This document shows, in pieces, positions 23,390 to 34,773 of a DNA stretch of 64,000 nucleotides. The notes under the pieces are model-generated. The model was not told where the DNA came from, did no database searches, and was given only the letters and a program-made list of their open reading frames with translations. The stretch is taken from NCBI GenBank assembly GCA_004194705.1, contig SADC01000458.1, positions 1 to 64,000 of the forward strand. Direction: 5' to 3'. Position 1 is the stretch's first letter. Every line of letters begins with the position of its first letter. A program made the translations under genes and the position numbers. Source of the stretch: Ditylenchus dipsaci (taxonomy: Eukaryota; Nematoda; Chromadorea; Rhabditida; Anguinidae).

Positions 23390-23745
23390 TGTAGAAGGAA
23401 GAAAAGATACTTAGGTTTGAAAAAGTAGCCTCGGTGGCGCAGGGCGTAGCGTTTGCATTTTTTGCCTCAAACCAGTGTTGCCGGTTCGATCCCACGTGGT
23501 GACTTGCTATTTATTTTGGCTTGTTTGACCAGTTTCAGAGCTATTTGGACTTTTCGACGCCAGATTCGGAATCAGCGACCCAAATTACCCTAGAAATGAT
23601 CAAACAAGCCAAAAAAATAGTGTGCCACCAAGTGGAAATGAACCTGCAACACCAAAAAACACCATTTTGGGCCAAAAAACGCAAACGCTTACGCATGGAG
23701 GCCACTTTTTCAAACCTAAGCAGCTTTTCCTGCTCCTTTCAATAA
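23390..23745. repeat. tRNA-like foldback, best preserved copy
   Basis: Left arm from about 23430: GCCTCGGTGGCGCAG (A-box region) followed 40 nt later by CCGGTTCGATCCCACG (B box), the spacing of an RNA polymerase III internal promoter. The right arm, about 23610-23730, is the inverse copy with an eroded A box. The arms are flanked by AAGATACTTAGGTTTGAAAAA and its inverse. I would not call it a functional tRNA: the acceptor ends do not pair cleanly and the anticodon loop is degenerate. Confidence 0.75.
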
Positions 23746-24582
23746 CGAGAATCCAACTTTAGGGCAACAAAAAAAATTTTCAAGTTTTTTCAGAAATTTC
23801 AGAATTTTGATTCTGATTTCTGAAAAAATTGAGCTACTGAAAGTCTCTAAAAAACTTCAAAAATAAAAAAAATCATCTCAAACTAGCTACCTTCCTTCAT
23901 TTTGGGGTTTACTTTTAGTTCTTCTAAAAAACAATACAGTTTTAAAGAACTTTTTCCCGACTTTTGCATCAATGTGTAATCCTATATTGTAAAAAAGCTA
24001 TGAATCTCCTTAGAATGGTTGCACAATTTTTTAGAAAATAAATATCTGTTTTTTGTCGTATATTGACCAAAATTTTGCTTTGTCCGTTTTTCAGTTTTGG
24101 TTTTTTTGTCGGGAACACAGCTTTTTGGTCAGCTGACCGAATAAAAAGTGTTGCTACCAGCAACCGACTCACCAATATTAACTTTTTCATTGATGTTCAA
24201 AGTCATCAGGATTATTAAATTGCTTTTTGAGGAAGAAAAAAGAACAGACTTTATTCAAAAAGAACAACCCAATATAGAGCAGGAGTCAAGGTGTTGGGGC
24301 ATAATGTGTGTCACCCAGTGTTCCTTTGCCTCTTTCTCCTCCTCCTCCTTCTTGCTATTATGCATAAGTTGTTGTGCTGCTGCCCGCATATTTCCGGCTA
24401 TTTGTTATAAAAAAATGTGGTGTTACTGATGCATTAGTCGTGTTTTTGTCAACAAATCGGCGATAAATTTGCTAGAGAACACATGTCTGGCTAATGCATT
24501 TGCCAGACTTTAGACTGAAAACTTTGTCTTATTTATTGAGCTATTAGAAATTTCAGGGAAGTAGACTTAGAGTGTGGAGAAT
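23746..24582. other. upstream region of the exchanger gene
   Basis: Non-coding as far as I can see. A (CCT)n-like tract lies at about 24325-24355. A TTTCAG at 24551-24556 just upstream of the first ATG could be a 3' splice site of a 5'UTR intron or a trans-splice acceptor. I see no TATA box or other promoter element I would defend. Confidence 0.4.
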
Positions 24583-27500
24583 ATGGAGGAGATTTCTAAT
24601 TTGACCTCCTCTAGTTATTTGTCAGAACCCAGCACGTCGACAGAGGAGCCACTGGTTGGCGTTAATGCGAGTGTGTACCATGTACATACTCACAGCAACC
24701 ATTCTCACCGGATCCACTTCTTTGAAACCCAGTTCCACCACGTCCAAACTCAACTCACATTTGCCTTCTGGTTCTTCATCATCACTATTGCCAAGATTGG
24801 TGAGTTGTGTTTGTAAATTGGCTCTCCTCCCTTACTCAAAGTCCTTATAAAACTGAGTTGAATCAATTTGTTCTTTTGAATAAAGAAAAGTTTTGAAGAA
24901 AATTGCATGAAAACCCGCAAAATCGAAAAGCTGTGACAAAATTTTTATCAGCTATTTATAATGACCAGCCACCGAACTACAGCCAACCTTTATATAAGTT
25001 CATATAGTTAATCGCTGTTTCGCCGATCACTTTTAAATAAAATTTAAAAAAAGACCTGCAAACTTCAATACAGGGCTGCCTTCTTTAAAAGAACATAGTT
25101 TTTGCGCGCAGCGGCATGCGCGAAATTCGAACTGGTGGGGGACAGTTCTCTTTCGTCTAAAACTATATTCTAACGATTTATTTTGAACGACTCAGAAGAG
25201 TACTGTTAGAGACGAAAGAGAATATTAAAGAATCGAGCCTATTTTTTGCATTGGTTTCCCTGTTGATTTATAGGCTCAAGGCTTAGGCAAAGGTAGACCA
25301 GCGTATGTAAAGACCGACTGAAACCTGTTTTTTCTTACTTTTTTCAACATCGAGAAAGTATGTTTCAGTCCGTCCTAGTATCAGAGGCGTCGCCAGAAAA
25401 AAAAAGCCCCCGAGAGGTCATTTTCCTTACACCGTTTTCGAGTTTTATAGTGTTTATTCTTTTCGAAAAACCTGACAGGGGCAGTCTATAGCCCCCTCAA
25501 CCCCCCCCCCCCCCCTTGGCTACGCCCATGCCTAGTATACACTGGCTAAGCATAAAGCCTAAAAACACGCAAAAAAATTAACAGGGAGTCCAAGGCAAAA
25601 ATGGGCCCGATTCTTCAATAGGAGCGAGAAGTGTCCCCCGCCAATTCAAATTTTTGTCATGCCACTGCGCGCGAAAACCATAGTCCTTCAAAAAAGAGCC
25701 TTTAAAATCTTCTTAAAGTGCCATTGCCACCTGTTTTGAATTGCTCCCGCCAATTCAATTTTTTTTCGCCTAATCATTGAACTTCTGTACGAATTTCTGA
25801 ACTTGGTTTCTAACAAAACAAGGCCTAAAATTTAATTTGACCTACAGTTGGGTTAGAAACCAAGTTAAAAAATCCGTACAGAAGTTCAATGATTAGGAAA
25901 TTATTTTGGATCGCCGGAAACAACCGTTGTTGGAGACGGCAATGGCCCTTTAAAAAATGTTGGTGAAAAAATCAGTTGGTCTTTAGGCGGGGACGAACTT
26001 TTGGGGGTGGTTCCACATCGAGGTCCAAATGTAAATGAATTGGGTCTGTAATTAGATGTACTTCACTTGTTGCATGTCCAAAACATAATTTGAGTGTGAA
26101 ATATATTAGGTCCTTCATTAAAACAAATATTTATATTTGAATATATTTGAAATTATTTTAAATTTTGCAGTCTTTCACCGCCTGGAGAACATTAAAGGAA
26201 TGTTGCCTGATTCAGCGCTTTTGTTAGTTTTGGGCAGTGTGTTTGGTGGCATTCTACATTATGCCTTTCCTGACCAGGTTTTTTATTTATAAACTTGAAT
26301 CCAAAATCTATTAGCATTTTGTATTCAGGAAATCTACTTGCAACCTAACTGGTTTTTCCTCTACCTCCTACCACCAAGTTAGTTACTTCATACTTACCAA
26401 ATATATATTTTTAAACAATTAAATTAGTAGTTCAGTTGCGTTGGACGCTGGCTACTTCCTGCCCAACAGAGACTTCTTCCAAAACATTGGCACAATTACG
26501 ACCTATGCTGTGTTTGGGACCCTCTGGAACATAGCTTCTATTGGGTTGACCCTGTTCTCCTTCAATAACTACTTCCATGGCAGGCCTAAAACCATTGACT
26601 TGCTTTTGTTTTCAACACTAATCTCTGCTGTAGATCCAGTAAGGCTTGATTAGCTACCAAGCTAAAAAAATTTAAGAAGTAATGGTTTAGGTGGCTGTAA
26701 TATGTGTTTTTGAAGAGATTCATGTGAACCAGCTTTTGTACATATGTGTTTTCGGTAAATTTCATTTTCAATTTTCAAGCCAAAGGCTTCCATCTTTGCT
26801 TATAGTCAAACTGAAAAAAGTAGCAAATTTAAGCTTGATTTAGTAATCCCTATCCAACTTAATCCATACCCAACATAGAGGTTTTAGACGCAACCGACGC
26901 AAAAAACTCGCCAACGGAGAATCTCGACAACAAATTTTTTTGTCTAACTGTCCTCCTTGAAAGCGGCCGTAGGGAGCCGTTGAATCGAATTTTTCGTTGG
27001 CGAATTTTGCCATTGGCGATTTTCGCCCTTGGCGAGTTTTGCTGTTGGAGAGTTTTTGCGTTGCTGAGATATGCCATTGGCGAGATTTGACGATGGCAAA
27101 ACTTTTACGTTGGCGAGATTTTCGTTGGCGTGTTGGTTGCGTCCCAGGTTTTTCGCCTTGGCTCCCTGTTGTTTTTTGTGATCTTTAGGCTTCAAATGAG
27201 TTTTGGTGAGCTTATGTTCTGACGGATTTACTCAAATATATCTCTTGAACTAGGAAAAAAATATTTCAGTCTATCCCAACATATGCTGCCCAACCCTGAA
27301 AAGGGTCCAAAAATGACACCCCGGAGAGGCCCTTGTGAACAAATTGATAAACAATTTCTATATATTTTACATTTGTCAATGTGATCAAGTCAATTTCTAG
27401 GCGAGTCCTTACTAAATGACGCAGTCACAATCGTAAGTATTACCTACACTTCAATGACCCAATAATTACTAAAAAAATAACAGGTGCTCTACCACACTTT

Positions 27501-30500
27501 CAATGCTATAGAGGAAGTTGGTCCCAGCAATGTCTACTGGACCGACTATTTGATGGCTGTGGTAACTTTCTAATAAGCCAAAATCTTCACCGACACTAAA
27601 TATACTCTTTGCAGGTAGCCTTTTTCTGGGTATCGTTTGGAGGTATTCTGGTGGGCATAGTTTGGGCTATTCTCACCGGTCTAGTGACTAAATGGGCGAC
27701 CACAGTGAGCGTGGTGCAGCCGCTAACCTGCTTATTATTTCCCTATCTGGCTTACCTGTTTGCTGAGTCCCTGGGCTTATCGGGCATCCTAGCCATTGTG
27801 GTGTGTGGCATGCTCATGAAACAGTACATAGTGGGCAATATATCTGATCAGTCGCAAGTCACAGTCAACTACTTCATGAAGACCCTGTCCTCCAGCTGTG
27901 AAGCTATGATTTTTGTTTTTCTGGGACTGAGCGCAGGTTAGTTTTAAATCGAAACAGTTGCATAAATATTGGCTAATTTAGTATCCAAGAACCACGACTT
28001 GGACATGGTCTTCATTGTGGTCACACTAGCTTCTTGCCTTGTGTATCGTTTTATTGGTATGTTTTTTAAATTAAATGAGGGGGAAAAGCTACTTGGGTTC
28101 GAAAATTCGGCCTTGATGGCGTAGTGAGTAAGCGTTTGTGTTTTATAGGCCATAATAGTGCGCAGGTTCGACCCCACGTGGTTGCACGCTATTTATTTTG
28201 GATTGTTCGACCAATGTCTAGAGGTAAGTGGGGTAGCTGATTCCGAATTTGGCGTTAAAAACGCCAAATTACCTCGGAAAATTGGTCAAACAATCCAAAA
28301 AATAGCATATCACCACGTGGGGTCAACCTATTTTGGCCTATAAAACACAAACGCTAACTCACTGCGCCACGGAGGCCGAATTTTCAAACCTAAGCAACTT
28401 TTACCCCTCCTTCAAGAGGGGAGTTAAAAGAATCAGGAATAACTGACTTTTTGTGGAAATAAGGTCCAGGCCACAATGAGAATGACGATGTCGAAGTAAA
28501 GCAGTGTCTAGATCTCACGTTTTTATTAAAAATGCGAAATCTAATAGTCATTTGATCAAGTTAATTTCTAGGCGAGTCTACTACTTTTTGATTTTAGGTA
28601 TAGGTCCACTATATTAGATTTGACATTTTTCAATGAAAAACGCGAAATCTAGACATCACTGTACGTCAACATCGACATCGTTATTTCTTATTGTGGCCAG
28701 GACTTAAATATGAGATCCAACAAACCTTTGAAAAAATAGGTCCGAGGAAATTACGGTGTAGCAGTATATAATATAATATTATGTCAATTTAGCAAAAAAA
28801 ATTACCCAGTTTTTTTTAATTTTCAAGGAGTGATTTCATTGACCTACTTGCTCAATTTGAAAAGGACTATCAAAATCAACATGGTCGACCAGTTCATCAT
28901 GAGCTACGGGGGTATCCGTGGTGCTGTGTGGTAAGATTTTTTATCGAATCACTAAGCTAAGCGTTCATTTGGCTTTCTAGCTATGGCTTGGTAATGTCGC
29001 TGAGCTCAGATTTGGTCTGCTGCAAGAATATGTTCGCCACTACTACTATTGTGGTCATTTTGTTCACTGTGTTCGTGCAGGTGAGCTAATAACAACGAAA
29101 TTAAATTCAAACAAACATTTATTTGCAGGGTGGATCTATCAAGAAACTGGTGACCTACCTGAAGGTAAAACAGCATGATGTCCAAAAAAAGAGAGTCTTC
29201 GACATGATCGCTGACAATGTGACCAGTCATGTGACTGGAGGTATTGAGAGTGTTGCGGGATTGCATGGAGATTAGTTAGTTACTTTTTACGATATGCAAG
29301 CTGGTGCGCACCAAATTACTCAAAGAGGGCGGACGCAAGGGATAGTCTAAGGATACCGTGTTTTCTCTAATAAACCAACACCCCCTACTTTAAGGGTCTG
29401 TATCTCAGTCCAGGGAAAAAATTTCCAGCAAAAAAAATGTTTCTTGCTTTTTTTTACTCTCACAAGCTCTACCGATTTCGCTTTTTCAATTTTGCATTTT
29501 CACCCAAAAATTTCTAGATCGACCTAAGCTTTTTACGATTTTTGAGGGGTTGAAAATAAACCGACGTGTCGGTATTTTAGAGAAAATACGGTAGTTATGA
29601 CACTATTGTAGTAATACAAATTTTGACTCTAGTAGCGAGTACAATGCTTTCAAAATTTTGTTATTGCTTTTGCTAATCCAACTTTTTATTACAGTCGAAC
29701 CTCTCTATAGTGTACACCCCAAAAGTTCGTTCCCGCCTAGGGTCCGACACTTTTTTTAGCTCGATTTTCAATTTTTTTTGCTGATTCTTTTTTCACAGTC
29801 TGGCCGCAAATATCGTAAGGATTCCGATTTTGCCGATCGTTTTTCATTTGTCTATATATTTTTTCTCTAAAAAAGCGAAACCTCCCAATAGTGTACATCT
29901 TATTTTCAAAGTGGTGTACACTATATGGAGGTTTTGCTTTTTTAGAGAAAAAATATATAGACAAATGAAAAACGATCGGCAAAATCGGAATCCTTACGAT
30001 ATTTGCGGCCAGACTGTGAAAAAAGAATCAGCAAAAAAAATTGAAAATCGAGCTAAAAAAAGTGTCGGACCCTAGGCGGGAACGAACTTTTGGGTGTACA
30101 CTATAGAGAGGTTCGACTGTATATACAAGCTTTGTTACATCGCAAAACGAGGTTGTCAGAAAAAAATAAATCCCCGAAAATTGCAGCTGGATGAGGATGA
30201 TCATTGAGCGTTTCAACGACACCTATATAAAACCTTATATCATGGTGGAGCAGGACGCTAAGCTTATGAAGATTGTCAAGCACAACGAGGATATACAGGT
30301 ATTCTCCCACTGAAACCTTGCCAAGCCATTCTCAAACCCACAAAACGCCATTTAGGTGAGCGAGGCACGGAGCTACCTGCGTCAGCACGGCTCTTTCGCA
30401 GGCATGCCTACAGTTCAGAGCAAACCAGACCTTCAGCAACCCTCTGTGCTCCAAGCAGCTAATAGAAAAAGGTCAGTAGCCAGATTTTTGAAGTAATTTT

Positions 30501-32586
30501 GTGCTTTTAAAAATTGCTTTTTGCAGAGCCTTTTCCTTGAAGGTGCCAGCCCAAGTATTTGCCAACACCAGTAACAATTATGATTCGATTCCGAGGAATC
30601 AGTCTATCAGTGGATTTGTGAGAGACAAATTTGCTGAAATGAACAAACCAGCTCAACGCTACAGCAGACACTTCCTGGAGAAGGAATTCAAACACCAAGT
30701 GCCCTCCATATTTTTTGGTGTGGAGAGAAGGTGGATCATTTTAGACCGTCTTGTTAGACACTCTATAAAATCGGCGCTAGTAGTGAATACCCCTCCTATA
30801 AAATTTGTAACTACCCTTGCTTTGGCTTGTTTGGAATTAGGATAGGCCAGCGTACGTAAGCTGGGACTAAAAGATGTCTTGCGCACTTTTTATTAGGTCC
30901 GGGACATGCATGTGGGCCCTTTTTAATAAGGGCTTCCAAACATCCATATTTATAAGATTTGTCCTTTTTTTAAACTCCAAATCTTTTTTTTTTAATTTGA
31001 AGTCGAAATCTTATTATTTAGCAGCAAAAGAGCAATAAGCACTGGATAAACTAGCATATTTTTGCTAAAAAACCCTAAAATATCTTAATGTCCTTATTTT
31101 TTGAAAACATAGACAGAAAATTAAATTTTTTGTTTAGTTTCAAAGCTTAAACCATCAAAGTTTACAATCTATCTTTTTTTTAAATATATAGCTATAAAAG
31201 TAAGAATATTTTATTATATTGCAGGAAGAATACGAAGACGATGCCGAGTGTTACAAGACATATCCATACAGCAAATCTAGCCAGAAAGATCTGTTCATAT
31301 CTAACATTCGCAAGGCAAGTAGGACAGGCAACAGTCCACCTGTTAATCACAACACAACCGCTAATAATTTGGAAGCAGGAGGTCATGCAGGTGAGTTAAA
31401 ACTAGAATTTTTATATATCAAACTAGAATATGTACTTTAAGAGCAGAAAAGGCCGACATTTATGATAACCAGTGACATCAACGAATACATGGACGACACA
31501 GCTAGGTCTGAGCCAGCTGACACACATAACAGCTATTCTATAGGTAAAACTTGAAATACATGATTTGCACAGCTTAATAATGCAAGATTCCAATGACCAC
31601 TTTGGTTGGATGAACTCCTAATTTATGCTTACATTTCTGATATAAACACTATAAAATATCCACAAATTGAATTTCCACAGTTCAAGTTTTACAGTCTCTC
31701 GCGAAATTAAAAAATGTGACAGTGATTTTTTAATTTAAAGGGCAGTTTTGTGTGCGAATCGACCATGCTGAACATGAATCTGAAGTCAAAATTTTAATGA
31801 AAAAAATTTTACTTTGAAATGCTTTAAAAAATGAGATATTAGGTCGTGTCAAAAGTTTACAGCATTTTTTCGGAAAAATGTTTGTGACATTGCGTTTTGA
31901 CAAATTTTTTAAAGTTGACCATTTATTTTGTAGCCAAGATTCTCAGCTACAAGATGAGTGGTCAACTTTTCAGAAATTGTTAAAAAAATCTATAGTGAAA
32001 CACAATGCCACAAATATTTCATTCGAAAAAAGCGTTGCAAACTTTTGACACGACCTAATGCTTTAAATCGTAAATTTTTAGCATGAAATTTTTACTCCAT
32101 CCTAAAAAGTGGTCTCCCTATCTCCATATCAAGAAGTTTTTCGCCTGGGTTTTTCCTGTTCGTTTTTTTTTTGAAAATTTTCTGGCTTTAGGCTTAGGCA
32201 AAGGTAGGCTAGCGTACGTTAGGACGGAATCAAGCCCGTTTCTCTTACTCTTTTGGTGTTCGGGGATCAAGTCTGAGCCCATTCTAACGGCATGCCCTTG
32301 CCTAAGCCTAAATTCTAACAAATTATAACAAAACAACAGGGGGATCAAGTCGAAAAAACCTCCTGATATAAAGATAGGGCCAAATTGGTCGTCCAAGTGT
32401 CGAAATGTTCAAAAATCGTTTTCAGGTCGCTTTGAGGTTGAGTCAGAAAATGGGAATGGTCATTCCAGCAGAAAGTCATCTTCAGGCCAGAGGTCTCGAT
32501 CCAACGGCGCATACGATGAGAACACCAACTTGCTGCCCATCCAGGAGCAAGACGAACAGCAGAACACAATACAGAGCACTTTATGA
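24583..32586 (+). CDS. SLC9A: Na+/H+ exchanger, SLC9A (NHE) family, 18 exons
   Basis: Predicted electroneutral antiporter at a cell membrane. Exons: 24583-24799, 26171-26277, 26329-26377, 26436-26638, 26691-26754, 27401-27432, 27484-27561, 27615-27936, 27982-28056, 28828-28930, 28981-29080, 29129-29274, 30187-30298, 30356-30471, 30527-30698, 31225-31390, 31442-31543, 32426-32586; about 774 residues, stop TGA. All join in frame. Family motifs: LLPPIALDAGYFLP (about 120-133), SAVDPVAV, GESLLNDAVTIVLYHTF with the Asn-Asp pair (about 214-230), and YGGIRGAV. The first about 75 residues are His-rich, with one hydrophobic segment. The Ser/Asn/Gln-rich tail is cytosolic. Least sure: the exon 15 end (weak GTGCCC donor; chosen because it keeps frame) and the first exon, whose ATG follows a TTTCAG. 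Introns 1, 5, 9, 12, 15 and 17 are swollen by transposons. NHE subtype not determined. Confidence 0.92.
24800..26170 (+). other. exchanger intron 1, filled with nested foldbacks
   Basis: A GCGCGCAGCGGCATGCGC-type element (25082-25692, kin of 4861-5527) is interrupted by a GCTTAGGC foldback (about 25218-25620) containing a C-run and a CCAGAAAAAAAAAGCCCCC/GGCTACGCC MITE scrap (about 25383-25530). A further palindrome lies at about 25725-25905, with arms GAACTTCTGTACGAATTTC and its inverse. Confidence 0.65.
26755..27400 (+). repeat. exchanger intron 5 with GTTGGCGAGATTTT tandem repeat
   Basis: About 26880-27150 is an irregular tandem array of GTTGGCGAGATTTTGCC-like units of 14-20 bp. It opens long frames on both strands that I regard as artefacts. 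A GCTTAGGC-family scrap follows at 27160-27310. Confidence 0.6.
28075..28420. repeat. tRNA-like foldback, copy in exchanger intron 9
   Basis: The left arm has CCTTGATGGCGTAGTGAGTAAG (A-box side) and GCAGGTTCGACCCCACG (B box); the right arm is the inverse, ending CTGCGCCACGGAGGCC. The arms lie between AGCTACTTGGGTTCGAAAA and its inverse, as in the other copies. Confidence 0.75.
28463..28708. mobile_element. foldback carrying a copy of the exon 6 splice site
   Basis: Arms about AGGTCCAGGCCACAATGAGA and the inverse ATTGTGGCCAGGACTT enclose GCGAAATCTA repeats in opposite orientation. In the centre (about 28552-28577) is TGATCAAGTTAATTTCTAG followed by GCGAGTC, which matches the intron 5/exon 6 junction of the same gene (27383-27407) with one mismatch in about 26 bases. 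It lies in intron 9 and is not needed by the gene model. Confidence 0.7.
29356..29591. mobile_element. CCGTATTT-family MITE (CCGTGTTT variant)
   Basis: TA-flanked, starts CCGTGTTTTCTCTAATAAAC, ends AGAGAAAATACGG; 236 bp, non-coding. Confidence 0.85.
29692..30119. mobile_element. 428-bp near-perfect palindrome with Tigger-like ends
   Basis: TA-flanked, begins CAGTCGAACCTCTCTATAGT and ends with the inverse. Two 81-codon frames with nearly identical peptides sit on opposite strands, simply because the arms mirror each other. The centre has the inner repeat AAACCTCC...ATAGTGTACA. Scraps occur at 20745-20930 and 51105-51165. Confidence 0.85.
30699..31224 (+). other. exchanger intron 15 with half a GCTAGTAGC element
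   Basis: About 30770-30900 matches one half of the GCTAGTAGCGAATACCC family (GGCGCTAGTAGTGAATACCCC ... GGCCAGCGTACGT). An open frame runs from exon 15 into it, so a read-through isoform cannot be excluded. The rest is AT-rich. Confidence 0.55.
31842..32055. mobile_element. mariner-type MITE in exchanger intron 17
   Basis: TA-flanked, begins GGTCGTGTCAAAAGTTTACA and ends with the inverse TTTGACACGACC. 214 bp. The centre has AGTTGACCA...TGGTCAACT arms. Non-coding. Confidence 0.82.
32135..32345. repeat. GCTTAGGC foldback in exchanger intron 17
   Basis: Contains GGCTTTAGGCTTAGGCAAAG and the facing inverse TTGCCTAAGCCTAAATTC, ending in AACAACAGGGGG. Same family as 19555-19870. Confidence 0.6.
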
Positions 32587-32708
32587 GTTATGAGTCAAAC
32601 CAGTTTCCATTCCATTATTATTATTCCAGTTGTTATTAATACCTTCTTTTTACAGTCAAGTTTCGACCTTCAAAAAATTTAAGTTTGGACAAATTTTTTT
32701 TAAATCTA

Positions 32709-33307
32709 CCGGGTGGGGCAAAAGTTCGTCCGGAAAATAGAAATCAATTTTTACACAAATTTTTAAGCTTTAATAATTTTTGTTTATATATCATTTCAAA
32801 GCCCTATTCTTCCTCTTTCTAATGGTATATCAAACGTTTATTTCATTCAATAAAATGACCACCATTTGCATCAATACATAACTTGAGTCTTTTAGGGAAA
32901 TTGTCCATGGCATCTTGAATCATCTTCTGCGGAATCGCATCCTATTCTTTCAGACGGGAAGCTTTCAGTGCAGCAATTGTTTTGTGGGGCTTGGAGCATG
33001 CCTTCGATTGCAGATATAGCCAGACAAAGTAGTCCATCACAGTCAGATCGGGTGAATTTGGTGGCATTAAGAATGGGATAATTCCGCAGGAGATGATCCA
33101 GAAAGCTATCGACGACTTTCCAAAACGCCTTCGTTTATGTATTGATGCAAATGGTGGTCATATTGTTGAGTGAAATAAAATTGTGATATGTCGTTTGAAA
33201 GAGGAGAATCAGGGCTTTAAAATAGTACCACAGTAAGATAAAAAAGATAAGATAATATATAAGATATTCATGGAATAATTTTCCGGACGAACTTTTGCCC
33301 CACCCGG
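32709..33307. mobile_element. mirrored mariner-family remnant
   Basis: TA-flanked ends CCGGGTGGGGCAAAAGTTCG and its inverse. Read on the minus strand, about 32850-33065 encodes a mariner-like transposase 3' part with SPDLTVMDYFVW, where SPD holds the last catalytic Asp region of the DDD/E triad, through to a CIDANGGHF end. Read on the plus strand, about 33085-33172 repeats only the last about 30 residues (IPQEMIQKAIDDFPKRLR ... CIDANGGH). Both arms therefore carry the same gene end facing outward, as if an element were mirrored around its 3' half. In-frame stops make it inactive. Confidence 0.82.
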
Positions 33308-34773
33308 TAGATTCCAAATTATGTTGCCGACTGTCTTCGTTAAGTCCAGGTGGAAAATTAAGTGTGTCAAATTTGTCAAAAACAAAATTTCTGAAAAACA
33401 AAAGTTCTCAAGAAATGGCCTTGCTCCCGCTGTTATTTAAAAATGTTGAAATAGTGGAAATTTTTTAATCACCCCAAATCGATATTACTGGTGCGTTTTG
33501 CTATCTTCGGTATACTGTGCGCTTCAGCATCCCTAACATGTAATATAGATTTTGAATGATCAAAAACTTTCAATTATTTTAGACATTTTCAGACAACAGA
33601 GAGGACCAAGGCTATTTCTCGGGAACTTGGCTTTAAAAGCCTACTTTTGAGAACTTTCGTTTTTGACAAGTTTTCCCTAGTCTCGTACACTACCCTTCTG
33701 GTCTCCCTCCTTCTCCAAAAAACGCTAGTGTCATACATTTTTTCCCCACTATCAGCCCCCGCCCCTAATAATTTTTACTTAGGATTATGCTCATAAGCTT
33801 AGCCTTAGGGCCTGGCCATTACTTACAAGACCTTTCGTATAATTTTTTTTAATGATAGTTTTAGGTGAGATGTGATACTAGCTTTGTAGGGGGGGGGGGT
33901 GGAGGCAGGTGTGGATACGGCAACAGTTTCAAAATTCTAATTCGTTGATTATGATATTTTCGCCACTAAGACCCATTTTTTATATAATATCACTTTTTTG
34001 TAAGTTTGTTGACATTTTGTGGAAAGTTGACTGTATCATAACCACGTTGTACTCTTTCTGCTGCCGGTAATTACTATTGCGAGCTTTGCTTATTTGTTGT
34101 TATTATGTGTTGTTGTTTACTGAGAAGTAATTTATATGACATGTATCATGTTAAAGTTTAAACAAACCATATCACCGAATTTTTTAAACGGATCCAACTG
34201 AACGATTTATTTGACTTAGAACTCAAGCATCGGCGAAAATTCCCTAGGAACAATTTCGCGAATGTTTGAAGGGGATTTAAAAAACATAAATTTTTTTTAA
34301 AAATCTACCACGGGCTTTTGCAAAAAATTTTGTTGCGCCAATTGTAAGTTTATTCAAGATCTCTGTTTAAATGCGATTTATCTTATTTTATCTCCTCTCT
34401 TGCCTTATAAAACTCTGTGAATTTTAATTGCAATAAAAAAGGTCCATGCCGTGTCTATTGATTTGATATGCTTGTATTGTTTGCAACGAAATGAGAAAAT
34501 AAAATTTTTTATCAGCTAAGTAAAACATAGAAATGCAAAGATTCAGCGATCTAGCAATTTAAAAAGCAATATTACGAGGTTTCCAATCGCTTTAAAATCT
34601 CTACGAAATTCAAAACGCAGTGGGTTTTGCAGTGGGAATTTATTATTTATATTGGAGTACCCGGTAAACAATAGGACTAAGGTCATATATTGCACCAATT
34701 TAATTAGACATCAAGTAACTAGATGAAGAAATTGTTTTAGGAGAGACTAGAAAGCTACAAAACTGGGCTTGCG
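33308..34773. other. non-coding stretch
   Basis: A G-run with GTGGAGGCAGGTGTGG lies at about 33885, preceded by a GCTTAGCCTTAGGGCC scrap. Nothing coding recognised in about 1.4 kb. Confidence 0.45.

Larger units (their letters stand above)
29275..30186 (+). other. exchanger intron 12 carrying two complete transposons
   Basis: Holds a CCGTATTT MITE (29356-29591) and a Tigger-like palindrome (29692-30119) in about 900 bp. Confidence 0.8.

Noticed and set aside
23430..23505. Functional tRNA gene
   Set aside because: A and B boxes are present, but the acceptor stem and anticodon arm do not fold properly and the segment is one arm of a repeated foldback element.
24148..24429. 93-codon frame upstream of the exchanger as a separate gene
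   Set aside because: Contains a (CCT)n tract, shows no splice logic or domain, and lies in the probable promoter region.
26859..27195. Overlapping 60-83-codon frames on both strands as a small gene
   Set aside because: They follow the GTTGGCGAGATTTT minisatellite within an exchanger intron; composition is that of the repeat.
29737..30075. Two 81-codon frames encoding the same peptide on opposite strands
   Set aside because: They are the two arms of one near-perfect palindrome (29692-30119); no start context or homology supports a gene.
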